A stretch of DNA of 64,000 nt from Actinophytocola sp963727495 (GTDB taxonomy: Bacteria > Actinomycetota > Actinomycetes > Mycobacteriales > Pseudonocardiaceae), in the NCBI GenBank assembly GCA_963727495.1, contig CAVSGQ010000012.1, positions 186,001 through 250,000 on the forward strand. Direction: 5' to 3'. The translations under genes were made by a program, and so were the position numbers. This document shows positions 1 through 7,988 of this stretch, one piece after another. The stretch's first letter is position 1. Each line of letters opens with the position of its first letter. The notes under the pieces were generated by a model, which did no database searches, had not been told where the DNA came from, and saw only the letters and a list, made by a program, of their open reading frames with translations.

Positions 1-253
1 GGCGAACCGGGACCCGGAGTTCTTCGGCCCGGACGCCGACGAGCTGCGCATCGACCGCCCGGACGCGCACCGGCACGTCTCGTTCGGGGCCGGTCCGCAC
101 CACTGCCTCGGCGCGGCGCTCGCCCGGCTGGAGGGCAAGCTCGCGATCAGCCGGCTGGTCACCCGGTTCCCCGGCCTCGCCCTGGACGGCGAGGTCACCT
201 GGAACGGCAGGCTCAACCTGCGCGGCGCCGCCTCGGTGCCGGTCAGCGCCTGA
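1..253 (+). CDS. Cytochrome P450, C-terminal fragment (cut by window edge)
   Basis: Reading from base 2 gives about 83 residues ending in TGA at 251-253. The fragment carries the P450 haem-ligand signature FGAGPHHCLGAALAR, whose Cys is the axial thiolate ligand of the haem iron. This is followed by the usual C-terminal beta region ending RLNLRGAASVPVSA. Cytosolic bacterial P450s of this type hydroxylate small hydrophobic substrates using ferredoxin partners; the substrate cannot be read from this part. The 5' end lies outside the window, so this is not evidence of a pseudogene. The last 11 bases overlap the 3' end of the convergent neighbour. Confidence 0.93.
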   Translation, partial: ANRDPEFFGPDADELRIDRPDAHRHVSFGAGPHHCLGAALARLEGKLAISRLVTRFPGLALDGEVTWNGRLNLRGAASVPVSA

Positions 254-1064
254 CGACCAGCCCGGCCAGCACCGGGCGGTGGTCGGAGGAGGCGGTGGGC
301 AGCACGGTGGCGCACACCGGGCGCACCCGGGCGGTCAGCACGTAGTCGATGCGGGCGGTCGGGGCCTCGGCGGGGTGGGTGGCCCCGTCGCCGTGCCCCG
401 CCGCCGCGAACGCGTCGGTGAGCAGCGCGGTCAGCGTCGTCACCTCCGGCTTGTCCGGCGTGGCGTTCAGGTCGCCGGTCAGCACGAGCGGCCCGGGCGC
501 CGCGCGCACCGCCTCCGCGACGACCCCGGCCTGCAGCAGCCGGGACGCGGCGTTGTCGTGCTGGAAGTGGGTGGTCATCGCGCGCACCCTCACGCCCCGC
601 ACGTCCAGCACCGCCGCCAGCAGGCCGCGCTGCTCCTCCTCCGGACGTCCCTTGGGCAGCAACGTGTTGTGCCACTCCACGACCGGGTACCGGGTCAGCA
701 GCGCGGTGCCGTACTGGCGGCGGGGCAGGCCGGGTGCGGGCGGGTCGAGGTCCAGGTTGGCGCCGAACACCACCCGCATGCCCAGCCGCGCGGCCAGCTC
801 CGCCGGCTGGTCCGCCCAGCCGCTGCGCTCGCCGTAGTGCCGGTCGACCTCCTGCAGCCCCACCACGTCCGCATGCGTCGCCCGGATCTGTGCGGCCAGC
901 CGGTCCAGGTCGACGACGCCGTCGGGTCCGGCACCGTGGTGGATGTTGAACGACAGCACGGTCAGCGGGCGCGCGCCGGGCGTGCCGGCCCCGGCGGTCG
1001 CGGGCGTGGCGAGGCCGGCGACGGCGGCCAGGACGAGGAGCAGCGCGAGGCGAGTCCGACCCAT
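243..1064 (-). CDS. Secreted endonuclease/exonuclease/phosphatase (EEP) family protein
   Basis: About 273 residues. The N-terminus (MGRTRLALLLVLAAVAGLAT) is a classical signal peptide, so the enzyme is probably exported. Family motifs appear in order: SFNIHHG near residue 38, GLQEVDRH with the Mg-binding Glu, the TGDLNATPDKPE block with the catalytic Asp and Asn, and a terminal SDHRPV with the catalytic His. These match the DNase I/sphingomyelinase-like fold, which hydrolyses phosphodiesters or phosphomonoesters. Substrate is unknown; nucleic acid, phosphoinositide or sphingolipid are all possible. I chose the ATG at 1064; a TTG at 1076 is the alternative. Convergent with the P450. Confidence 0.85.
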   Translation of the reverse strand: MGRTRLALLLVLAAVAGLATPATAGAGTPGARPLTVLSFNIHHGAGPDGVVDLDRLAAQIRATHADVVGLQEVDRHYGERSGWADQPAELAARLGMRVVFGANLDLDPPAPGLPRRQYGTALLTRYPVVEWHNTLLPKGRPEEEQRGLLAAVLDVRGVRVRAMTTHFQHDNAASRLLQAGVVAEAVRAAPGPLVLTGDLNATPDKPEVTTLTALLTDAFAAAGHGDGATHPAEAPTARIDYVLTARVRPVCATVLPTASSDHRPVLAGLVVRR

Positions 1065-1099
1065 GACAACATGCAACCATATGAACGCTTATCTGGTCA

Positions 1100-1678
1100 C
1101 TATTTGACCACGCGGCCGCACTCGCGCTGGAACACTCCGGCGCCGTCGATGTGGCGGGCCTCCAGCTCGGTGTGCAGCACGTCGATGGACACGCCGTCGC
1201 GCGGGACCAGCCGCACCGACGCGGGCATCGCCTCCGGCTTGACCTTGTCCAGGACCTGCGGCTGGTCGGCGAAGATCTCCGTGAAGCGCACGTACGCCTG
1301 CTGCTGGGTCTCGGTGGTCATCGAGGCGACCAGCGGGTGCCTGCGCAGCGGGCCGGCGGCGCGGCGCATCTGCCCGTCCGGGTCGTCCCCGTAGAACTCG
1401 ACGCGGACCGCGGCGCGGCCACCGGCCTCCCGGCACGCCGCTCGCATGTCCTGTTCGGAGACGCCGGCTGGGAGCGGGCTCATCCGCCACTCGGCCACCG
1501 GCGTGCCGGCGATCCCGCGAGTGGCGATCACGACGGTGGTGGCCACCCCGGCGATTACCAGGGCGACGACCGCCGCGAGCGCACGGACCGCGCGCAGCCG
1601 CGACCGGCCGGGTGCGGGCGGCGAGGTCGCCGGTTCGGCCGGAGCGCCGTGGGCATCGGGCTCGGACGCGTCGTCCAC
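1100..1678 (-). CDS. Membrane-anchored FtsX-ectodomain-like protein (copy A)
   Basis: 192 residues from a GTG. The first ~30 residues are Pro/Ala-rich and cytosolic, then one transmembrane segment (about 31-53, ALAAVVALVIAGVATTVV), then a single extracellular domain. The domain has features of the FtsX extracellular region: a VEFYGDDPDGQMRRAA stretch, then ETQQQAYVRFTEIFADQP, then MPASVRLVP. FtsX itself has four membrane segments and works with FtsE in cell-wall hydrolase control; this protein keeps only the sensing domain and one anchor. A paralogue (copy B) lies 1.1 kb away on the same strand, sharing the ETQxxAYxRFxEIFAxQP block. Role unknown; a cell-wall-linked function is inference. Confidence 0.7.
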   Translation of the reverse strand: MDDASEPDAHGAPAEPATSPPAPGRSRLRAVRALAAVVALVIAGVATTVVIATRGIAGTPVAEWRMSPLPAGVSEQDMRAACREAGGRAAVRVEFYGDDPDGQMRRAAGPLRRHPLVASMTTETQQQAYVRFTEIFADQPQVLDKVKPEAMPASVRLVPRDGVSIDVLHTELEARHIDGAGVFQRECGRVVK

Positions 1679-1800
1679 CCCACCAGGATGACACGCCGAC
1701 CGCCGCCGCCATCCTGATCAACCGATCGAGTGGCGGGATCCCACTTCGCGGGTTGCGCGGAGATGGTGGGCTGATCTCCGTGCGGCGAAGGGGAAATCCT

Positions 1801-2650
1801 GTGATCGAGCGCTACAGCCCCGGTCTCAACAAGCGGCGGCTCGGCCGGCTGCTCACCCGGTTCCGGAAGGACGCCGGCCTCACCCTCGACGACGCGGCGC
1901 GGCTGCTGTACCTGAGCAGGTCGGGCCTGAGCCGGCTGGAGAACGGCGACACCCGGGTCAACGTGCACGTGCTGAAGAGCATGCTGGACCTCTACGACAT
2001 CGGCGGCGACCGCTGGCCGGGCCTGATCGAGATGGCCCTGCACGCCCGGGAGAAGGGCTGGTGGCACGAGTTCGGGCCGGGTGTCGCCGGTGCCTACGTG
2101 GACTACGAGACCGAGGCGGAGGAAATCCTCGAGGTCGGGCTCGCCATCGTGCCCGGCCTGCTCCAGACCGCCGACTACGCCCGCGCCTGGTTCCTTCATT
2201 TCCACGATGGCCGGCGCGAAGCCGACGACCTGGTCCAGCGCAGCGTCGCGTTGCGTCTGGCCCGCCAGGAGCGCCTGGCGGGCGACGACCCACTACGGAT
2301 CAAGGTGGTGCTGGAGGAGTCGGTGCTGATCCGCCCACTCGGTGGCCCTGACAGGCACACCGGCCAGCTCGCCCACCTGGCGTGTCTGGCCCAGCAAACC
2401 AATGTCGAGGTCGGGATGCTGCCGCTGAACCGGCTGCACCAGGGGCTGGAGGGGGCGTTCAGCATCATGCGCTTTCCGCCGGAGTTGGAGGAGGGGGATG
2501 TCGTCTACCATCAGTTTCCGTTCAACGAGCAGTTCCTCGACAATCCCGGAGCAGGTCGGCAGGTTCCATCGGCTGTTCCGGGAGCTGTGGGCGGAGGCCC
2601 TGAGCCACGAGGATTCGATGGATCTCGTTCGGCGCCACGCCGAGCTGTGA
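1801..2650 (+). CDS. XRE-type HTH regulator with DUF5753 (one apparent frameshift)
   Basis: About 282 residues after correction. Residues ~8-65 form a Cro/CI-type HTH (GLTLDDAARLLYLSRSGLSRLENG), followed by the long DUF5753 region typical of actinomycete regulators paired with DUF397 proteins. Starts at GTG 1801 after a purine-rich GAAGGGGAAA. Around 2545-2547 (CCC) one base appears inserted: the previous frame loses similarity, while the +1 frame gives EQVGRFHRLFRELWAEAL and ends at TGA 2648-2650, as expected for the family. Without the correction the frame runs on into the DUF397 gene and looks like a fusion. DUF5753/DUF397 pairs are described as developmental regulators in Streptomyces (BldB/WhiJ-like systems). 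Confidence 0.85.
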
Positions 2651-2661
2651 CCGGAGGAAAG

Positions 2662-2832
2662 ATGGCGGGGCTGGTCTGGCGGAAGAGCTCGTTCACCGGC
2701 GGCGACGGCACCAACTGTGTCGAGGTTGCGTTGCCGCCGGAGACCGCTGCCCTGCGGGACTCCAAGAACCGCGGCCTCGTTCTGCGCGTCCCGCGTGCCA
2801 GCTGGACCCGGCTGCTGGACGCGATCCGCTAG
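2662..2832 (+). CDS. DUF397 small protein
   Basis: 56 residues, MAGLVWRKSSFTGGDGTNCV at the start and the typical LRDSKN motif in the middle. This is the complete DUF397 domain, a small actinomycete protein usually encoded directly after an HTH-DUF5753 regulator and thought to antagonise or tune it. GGAGGA at 2653-2658 is a well-placed ribosome site for ATG 2662, which supports a separate start rather than fusion to the upstream regulator. Its last 4 bases overlap the convergent end of the FtsX-like copy B. Confidence 0.87.
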   Translation: MAGLVWRKSSFTGGDGTNCVEVALPPETAALRDSKNRGLVLRVPRASWTRLLDAIR

Positions 2833-3329
2833 CTCGTCGGGGTCATGCAGCCTCCCGTCTGCACGCTGTCCGCCTCGGGCAGCACCTCGCGCAGGTGGTC
2901 GGCGAGCTCGCCCAGCGAGACCCCCTCCACCGGCAACGCCTGGACCGACGCGGGCAGCGCGTCCGGCCGGGCCTGCGCGGTGAGCTCCGGCTGGCCGGCG
3001 AAGATCTCCAGGAACCGGGCGTACGCCTCGTCCTGGGTCTCGGTGAGCAGTACGCGGACCTGGTCGTCGGTGCGCAGCCGGTCCGCGGCCGCCCGCATCT
3101 CGGAGTCGGGGGACGGGGGATCGAAGTAGGCGATGACCATCGCCCTGCCGCCGGGCGGGCAGCCGCCCGCGGCGCGCGTCCACGTCGTCTCCGGCCGTGG
3201 TGAACCCACCTCGTCGCCGCCGGTCAGCACGATCGCCGCGACCGCGGCGCCCGCGAGGAGAACCACCGCCCCGACCGTCCCCCACAGCAGCGCCGGTCTG
3301 GCATTTTCCACCCGGCAAGCGTGGCACAT
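2829..3329 (-). CDS. Membrane-anchored FtsX-ectodomain-like protein (copy B)
   Basis: About 166 residues from ATG 3329, which has a strong GGGAGGG ribosome site just upstream; a GTG at 3311 is possible. One N-terminal membrane helix (LLWGTVGAVVLLAGAAVAAI) is followed by an extracellular domain: VIAYFDPPSPDSEMRAAADR, then ETQDEAYARFLEIFAGQPE, then LPASVQALPVEGVS. The order and spacing match copy A (1100-1678), so these are paralogues of the FtsX extracellular fold. Two Cys residues (ahead of PPGGRAMV and near the C-terminus, GGCMTPTS) could form a disulfide. The promoter region is shared with hrcA. Confidence 0.7.
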   Translation of the reverse strand: MCHACRVENARPALLWGTVGAVVLLAGAAVAAIVLTGGDEVGSPRPETTWTRAAGGCPPGGRAMVIAYFDPPSPDSEMRAAADRLRTDDQVRVLLTETQDEAYARFLEIFAGQPELTAQARPDALPASVQALPVEGVSLGELADHLREVLPEADSVQTGGCMTPTS

Positions 3330-3351
3330 CCGGCCCTCCCCGGGCGCCGAA

Positions 3352-3378
3352 TCAGCACACATCGACCGCGAGTGCCAA
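3352..3378. promoter_or_regulatory. CIRCE-like operator upstream of hrcA
   Basis: TCAGCACAC, nine bases, then GAGTGCCAA. This matches the CIRCE consensus TTAGCACTC-N9-GAGTGCTAA with two changes in the left arm and one in the right, and exactly the nine-base spacer. It lies 55 bp upstream of the hrcA start, the expected place for HrcA autoregulation. It also lies just upstream of the divergent FtsX-like copy B start (3329), so it could affect both. Confidence 0.7.
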
Positions 3379-3432
3379 CCGCTCCGTAAACTTGTGGTGA
3401 AGACCCCTTCGAGGCCGACAGGGAGGTGCAGG

Positions 3433-4459
3433 GTGGCGAGCTCCGACGAGCGCCGGTTCGCGGTGCTGCGGGCCATCGTCGCGGACTACGTCTCGAACCA
3501 GGAGCCGGTCGCGTCCAAGGCGATCGTCGAACGGCACAACCTGGGCGTCTCCAGCGCCACGGTGCGCAACGACATGGCCTCGCTGGAGGAGGACGGCTAC
3601 ATCGCGCAGCCGCACACCAGCGCCGGGCGGATCCCGACCGACAAGGGCTACCGGTTGTTCGTCGACCGGTTGTCCGAGATCAAGCCGCTGTCCGGGGCCG
3701 AGCGGCGAGCCATCCGCTCGTTCCTCGACGGCGCCATCGACCTGGACGACGTGCTGCGCCGCAGCGTGCGGATGCTCGCCCAGCTCACCCGCCAGGTCGC
3801 GGTCATCCAGTACCCGACGCTGACCCACTCGACGGTCCGGCACATCGAGCTGGTCCAGCTCACCCCGGCCCGCGTCATGCTGGTCCTCATCACCGACAAC
3901 GGCCGGGTGGACCAGCGGATCGACCGACCTCGGCGACGTCATCACCGAGGACGACGTCGGCAGGCTGCGCACCATGCTGAACGCCGCGCTGGTCGACCAC
4001 CGGGTCACCGAGGCCGCGGTGAAGGCCAGCGAACTGCTCGAGGAGGCACCCGCCGAGCTGCGCGACCCGATGACCCGGATCGCCACCGTGCTCGTCGAGT
4101 CGCTCGTCGAGCACCCCGAGGACCGGCTGGTGCTCGGCGGCACCGCCAACCTCACCCGCAACGCGGCCGACTTCCCCGGGTCGCTGCGGCAGATCCTCGA
4201 GGCGCTCGAGGAGCAGGTGGTGGTGCTCAAGCTGTTCGCCGCCGCCGGTTCGCCGGGGATGGTCACGGTCCGGATCGGGGAGGAGAACGAGGCCGAGGAG
4301 ATGCGCAGCACCTCGGTCGTCTCCATCGGTTACGGCGCGCACCACACGTTGCTGGGCGGGATGGGCGTGGTCGGCCCCACCCGGATGGACTACCCGGGAA
4401 CGATCGCGGCGGTGCGCGCGGTTGCCAACTACGTGGGAGACATCCTGGCCGGGCGCTGA
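3433..4459 (+). CDS. hrcA: Heat-inducible transcription repressor HrcA (one apparent frameshift)
   Basis: About 341 residues after correction, the normal length. The N-terminal winged helix contains SNQEPVASKAIVERHNLGVS and ATVRNDMASLEEDGYIAQPH; the SAGRIPTDKGYR stretch is the HrcA hallmark. HrcA represses groE and dnaJ/dnaK-type operons by binding CIRCE. One base is inserted near 3922-3925 (after CAGCGGATC), after which the next frame continues with LGDVITEDDVGRL and runs cleanly to TGA 4457-4459 (SIGYGAHHTLLGGMGVVGPT near the end). Followed by dnaJ after 78 bp, as in Mycobacterium (hrcA-dnaJ2). Confidence 0.95.
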
Positions 4460-4537
4460 GGCCGGCCGGAAACGAACGCAGGGACGCAAGCGACCCCGAG
4501 GTGTCGGTTCGACACCCGGGCAGGAGGACGGGACACG

Positions 4538-5686
4538 GTGGCGAGGGACTACTACGGCACTCTCGGGGTGCGGCAGGACGCGACATCCGAGGAGATCAAG
4601 CGTGCCTACCGCAAGCTCGCGCGCGAGCTGCATCCGGACGTCAACCCGGACGAGGGCGCGCAGGAGCGGTTCCGCGAGGTGACGGCGGCCTACGAGGTCC
4701 TGTCCGACCCGCAGAAGCGCAAGATCGTCGACATGGGCGGTGACCCGCTCGGCAACGGGGGCGGCGGAGGCGGCCGCGACCCGTTCGCCGGGTTCGGGCT
4801 CGGCGACATCATGGACGCGTTCTTCGGCGGCGGCGCGGGCACCGGCGCGCGGGCCGCGCAGCCGGGTGCAGCCCGGCTCCGACGCGCTCATCCGCATCGA
4901 GCTGACGCTGGAGGAGTGCAACACCGGCGTCAGCCGCGAGCTGACCGTCGACACCGCGGTGCTGTGCGACGAGTGCCGCGGGTCCGGGTGCGCGGAGGGC
5001 AGCTCGCCGCGGGTGCTGCGACACCTGCGCCGGGCGCGGCGAGATCCAGTCGCGTGCAGCGGTCGTTCCTCGGCCAGGTCGTCACGGCCCGGCCCTGCCC
5101 GGTGTGCCGCGGCGTCGGCGAGGTCATCCCCGACCCGTGCCGGCAGTGCGGCGGCGACGGCCGGGTCCGCGCGCGGCGCACCATCACCGCGAAGGTCCCG
5201 CCCGGCGTGGCCGACGGCATGCGGGTGCGGCTGTCCGGCCAGGGCGAGGTCGGCCCCGGCGGCGGCCCGGCCGGCGACCTCTACGTCGAGGTCGTCGAGC
5301 GGCCGCACCCCACGTTCGAGCGCGAGGGCGCGGACCTGCACTGCACCGTGCGGATCCCGATGACGACCGCGGCGCTCGGCTCCGTGGTTCCGCTCGACAC
5401 GCTGGACGACACCGTCGAGCTGGTGCTGGAGCCCGGCACCCAGCCCAACACCGAGCTGGTGCTCACCGGGCAGGGCCTGCCGCGGCTGCGCTCGTCCGGC
5501 CGCGTCGACGGGCGCGGGGACCTGCACGTGCACGTGGAGGTCGACATCCCCGGCAAGCTCGACGCCCGGCAGACCGAGCTGCTGCGCGAGCTCGCCGCGC
5601 TGCGCGGCGAGGAGGAGCACGTCGTCGCGTCCACGAACGGGCGCGGGGGCGGGCTGTTCTCCCGGCTGCGCGCCCGGCACCGCTGA
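4538..5686 (+). CDS. dnaJ: Chaperone DnaJ (three apparent +1 frameshifts)
   Basis: About 381 residues after correction. The J domain is intact at the N-terminus (YYGTLGVRQDATSEEIKRAY, with HPD in ELHPDVNPDEGA) and stimulates DnaK ATPase. A Gly/Phe-rich linker follows. Four zinc-finger CxxCxGxG repeats can be reconstructed: CDECRGSG, CDTCAGRG, CPVCRGVG and CRQCGGDG. The C-terminal substrate-binding domains follow. Extra bases occur near 4851-4853, 5016 and 5053; the three sum to a codon, so the outer reading frame is open throughout and hides the damage. The stretch between 4853 and 5053 must be read in the other two frames. Confidence 0.93.
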   Translation: MARDYYGTLGVRQDATSEEIKRAYRKLARELHPDVNPDEGAQERFREVTAAYEVLSDPQKRKIVDMGGDPLGNGGGGGGRDPFAGFGLGDIMDAFFGGGAGTGARAAQPGAARLRRAHPHRADAGGVQHRRQPRADRRHRGAVRRVPRVRVRGGQLAAGAATPAPGAARSSRVQRSFLGQVVTARPCPVCRGVGEVIPDPCRQCGGDGRVRARRTITAKVPPGVADGMRVRLSGQGEVGPGGGPAGDLYVEVVERPHPTFEREGADLHCTVRIPMTTAALGSVVPLDTLDDTVELVLEPGTQPNTELVLTGQGLPRLRSSGRVDGRGDLHVHVEVDIPGKLDARQTELLRELAALRGEEEHVVASTNGRGGGLFSRLRARHR

Positions 5687-5695
5687 GCCACGGCG

Positions 5696-6439
5696 GTGAG
5701 CGACACCGCACCGGTCTTCCTCGTCCCCGCGCTGCCGTCGGCTGAAACGTTCGTACTCGACGGACCGGAAGGGCGGCACGCGGCCGCCGTGCGCCGGCTC
5801 GGGCCGGGTGCGGCGCTGGTCGTCACCGACGGCGCGGGTGCCGCCGCCGCGTGCGTCGTCGAGTCCGTCGAGGGCAAGGAGGCGTTGGCACTACGGATTT
5901 CGCGGCGCTGGCACCAACCGGCGCCACGACCGCGAATTGTTCTCGCGCAGGCCCTGGTGAAAGGGGACCGCGGGGAGCTGGCCGTTGAATTGGCGACCGA
6001 GACGGGTGTGGATTCCGTCGTGCCGTGGCGCGCCGAGCGCTGCGTCGCCCGCTGGGACGACGGCCCCCGGGGTGCGAAAGCGTTGGCACGCTGGCGAAGC
6101 ACCGCTCGCGAGGCCGCCAAGCAGTCCCGCCGCGTGTGGGTGCCCGACGTCGCGGAACCGGTGTCGACCGGCGGGTTGGCCGAGCACGTCCGGAAATCCG
6201 CGTTCGCGGTCCTCCTGGACGCGGCTGCCCCAAGTGGACTCACCGACTTGGACCTTCCGGCGGACGGGGACCTACTACTCGTCGTCGGGCCCGAAGGGGG
6301 AGTTTCCGAACGCGAGTCCACCACCCTGCGGGACGCAGGTGCGCAGGTGGCAAGGCTCGGCCCGACCGTGCTGCGGGCCTCCACGGCCGCCGCCGCGGCT
6401 ATAGCCGCGCTAGGAGTCCTTACGACACGCTGGCGCTGA
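5696..6439 (+). CDS. rsmE: 16S rRNA (uracil-1498-N3)-methyltransferase RsmE
   Basis: 247 residues from GTG 5696, 9 bp after dnaJ. The N-terminal PUA-like region is followed by the SPOUT methyltransferase domain: QALVKGDRGELAVELATETG, then VVGPEGGVSERE (SAM-binding knot) and LGPTVLRASTAAAAAI at the C-terminus. RsmE methylates U1498 of 16S rRNA in the assembled 30S subunit. The hrcA-dnaJ-rsmE order is common in actinobacteria and suggests co-transcription. Confidence 0.95.
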   Translation: MSDTAPVFLVPALPSAETFVLDGPEGRHAAAVRRLGPGAALVVTDGAGAAAACVVESVEGKEALALRISRRWHQPAPRPRIVLAQALVKGDRGELAVELATETGVDSVVPWRAERCVARWDDGPRGAKALARWRSTAREAAKQSRRVWVPDVAEPVSTGGLAEHVRKSAFAVLLDAAAPSGLTDLDLPADGDLLLVVGPEGGVSERESTTLRDAGAQVARLGPTVLRASTAAAAAIAALGVLTTRWR

Positions 6440-7016
6440 GCGTGTCGGACGGTCTACGCTTTGCAGTGCAGGCGACTGGTGGGCGCCATGCGTTATGACT
6501 ACCGCCGGACACCTCCCCCCTCGGTCCGGCGGCGCCGCGTCGCGGTGGAGCGACCCCCAGGCTTCACCGCGACGCGGCATCCCCTCCCCTGTTCGGTGCG
6601 GGTTTCGCACCTTCCCCCTCCGAGGGCCCTGGGGGGCGACCCCCCAGACCCCCACGGTGCGAGCTCCTCCCGACCCGGCTCGGTTGCTTTCCCGCACCGA
6701 CCAGCCCCCGCCCCGGCCTCGCTTCGCATCGGCCGGGGTGCCTCGCTTCGCTTCGGCCCCCCCAATTTTCCGCGAGTCCCCCGTTCCGGATCGCGCGAGT
6801 CCAACGTTCCCGACCCGCGTGTCCAACGTTCCCGACCCGCGTGTCCGACGTTCGCGGACCCGCGAGTTCGACGTTGCGGGGGTGCGTGTCTAACGTTGCG
6901 GGGGGGGCGAGTCGACGGGGCTGGGGCCTGCAGTTCGGCGGGGCGGGCTTGCTTGTTGTCTGGGTGGGGGAGCGTCTTGTGGGCTGTGGTGGGGGGAGGG
7001 CAGTACCTTTCGGAGC
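6440..7016. other. Long C-rich gene-free interval with repeat units
   Basis: No credible gene in 577 bp. The + strand is strongly pyrimidine-rich (repeated CCCCC and CCTC runs) from about 6500 to 6780, including an imperfect tandem CCTCGCTTCGCATCGG / CCTCGCTTCGCTTCGG near 6717-6755. Five copies of an interspersed repeat follow (6790-6902). The last ~110 bp before the LigD-type gene are G-rich (GGTGGGG, GGGGGGAGGG). Open frames here are translations of biased sequence without protein-like composition. Confidence 0.6.
6790..6902. repeat. Five tandem ~22-bp units of an interspersed intergenic repeat
   Basis: Five head-to-tail units of 20-23 bp share the core GCG(A/T)GTCCAACGTT followed by a C/G-rich half. 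Units three to five carry single changes (GTCCGACGTT, GTTCGACGTT, GTCTAACGTT). The same family recurs at 12,718-12,846. Short period, no constant repeat/spacer structure and no cas genes argue against CRISPR. Function unknown; the location between two same-strand genes does not require a terminator. Confidence 0.75.
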
Positions 7017-7979
7017 GTGGCGGGTTCGTCTACTCCCTTCGAGGAGATCGAGGTCGGGGATCGGGTCGTGCGGGTCACCAATCCCGCGCGGGTCTACTTT
7101 CCCGCGCGCGGGGAGACCAAGCTCGACCTCGCGCGGTACTACCTGTCCGTCGGCGACGGGATCGTGCGCGGGCTGCGCGAGCGGCCCTGCATGATGCACC
7201 GCTTCCCGGACGGCGTCACCGGCGAGAAGGTGCACCAGAAGCGGCTGCCGCGCGGCGCGCCGCCGTGGGTGGAGACCGTGCGCGTCGACTTCCCCCGCTA
7301 CGGGCGGCACGCCTACGAGCTGTGCGTCACCGAACTCGCCAGCGTCATCTGGGCCGTCCAGATGTCCTGTGTGGAGTTTCATCCGTGGAACTCCCGCCGC
7401 GCCGACACCGAGAAGCCCGACGAGTGGCGCATCGACCTCGACCCGATGCCCGGCGCCGACTTCGACAAGGTCCGCCGGGTCGCCGGGGTCGCCAAGGAAC
7501 TGCTCGACGAGCTCGGCGCCGTCGGCTGGCCCAAGACCTCCGGCGGCAAGGGCATGCACATCTACGTCCGCATCGAACCCCGGTGGGGGTTCCGGGACGT
7601 CCGCCGTGCCGCGCACGCGTTCGCCCGCGAGGTCGAGCGGCGCGCCGGCGACCTCGTCGACCTGACCTGGTGGCGCAAGGAACGCGATCCCGGCACCGTC
7701 TTCGTCGACTACAACCAGAACACCCGCGACCACACCATCCGCAGCGCCTACTCCGTCATCGGCGTCCCCGAGGCGCGGGTGTCGACACCGATCCGCTGGG
7801 ACGAGCTGCCCGGCGTCGACCCGCGTGAGTTCACCATCGAGACCGTCCCCGCCCGCTACGCCGAGCTGGGCGACCTGCACGCCGGCATCGACGACGCCGT
7901 CTACTCGCTCGACGAGCTGCTCGAGTGGGCCGACCGCGACGAACGGGAGGGCGAGGCGCCGCCCGAGCAGACCGATTAG
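7017..7979 (+). CDS. LigD-type primase-polymerase domain protein (NHEJ family)
   Basis: 320 residues from GTG 7017. It is a stand-alone polymerase domain of the archaeo-eukaryotic primase type found in bacterial LigD: VRVTNPARVYFPARGETKLD, RPCMMHRFPDGV, the metal-binding WRIDLDPMPGADF (DxD) and the TSGGKGMHIYVR motif near residue 180. Such proteins add nucleotides, often ribonucleotides, at double-strand break ends. No ligase, nuclease or Ku gene is in this window, so it may work with a ligase encoded elsewhere. The HIT-family gene follows after 9 bp. Confidence 0.88.
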   Translation: MAGSSTPFEEIEVGDRVVRVTNPARVYFPARGETKLDLARYYLSVGDGIVRGLRERPCMMHRFPDGVTGEKVHQKRLPRGAPPWVETVRVDFPRYGRHAYELCVTELASVIWAVQMSCVEFHPWNSRRADTEKPDEWRIDLDPMPGADFDKVRRVAGVAKELLDELGAVGWPKTSGGKGMHIYVRIEPRWGFRDVRRAAHAFAREVERRAGDLVDLTWWRKERDPGTVFVDYNQNTRDHTIRSAYSVIGVPEARVSTPIRWDELPGVDPREFTIETVPARYAELGDLHAGIDDAVYSLDELLEWADRDEREGEAPPEQTD

Positions 7980-7988
7980 CCTGCTCGC

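Noticed and set aside
1..253. Truncated P450 as a pseudogene
   Set aside because: It is cut only by the window edge; the visible part has an intact haem motif.
4851..5053. Programmed frameshifting in dnaJ
   Set aside because: Three closely spaced +1 changes that sum to a codon, with no slippery-site pattern, in a window full of similar indels; sequence error is simpler.
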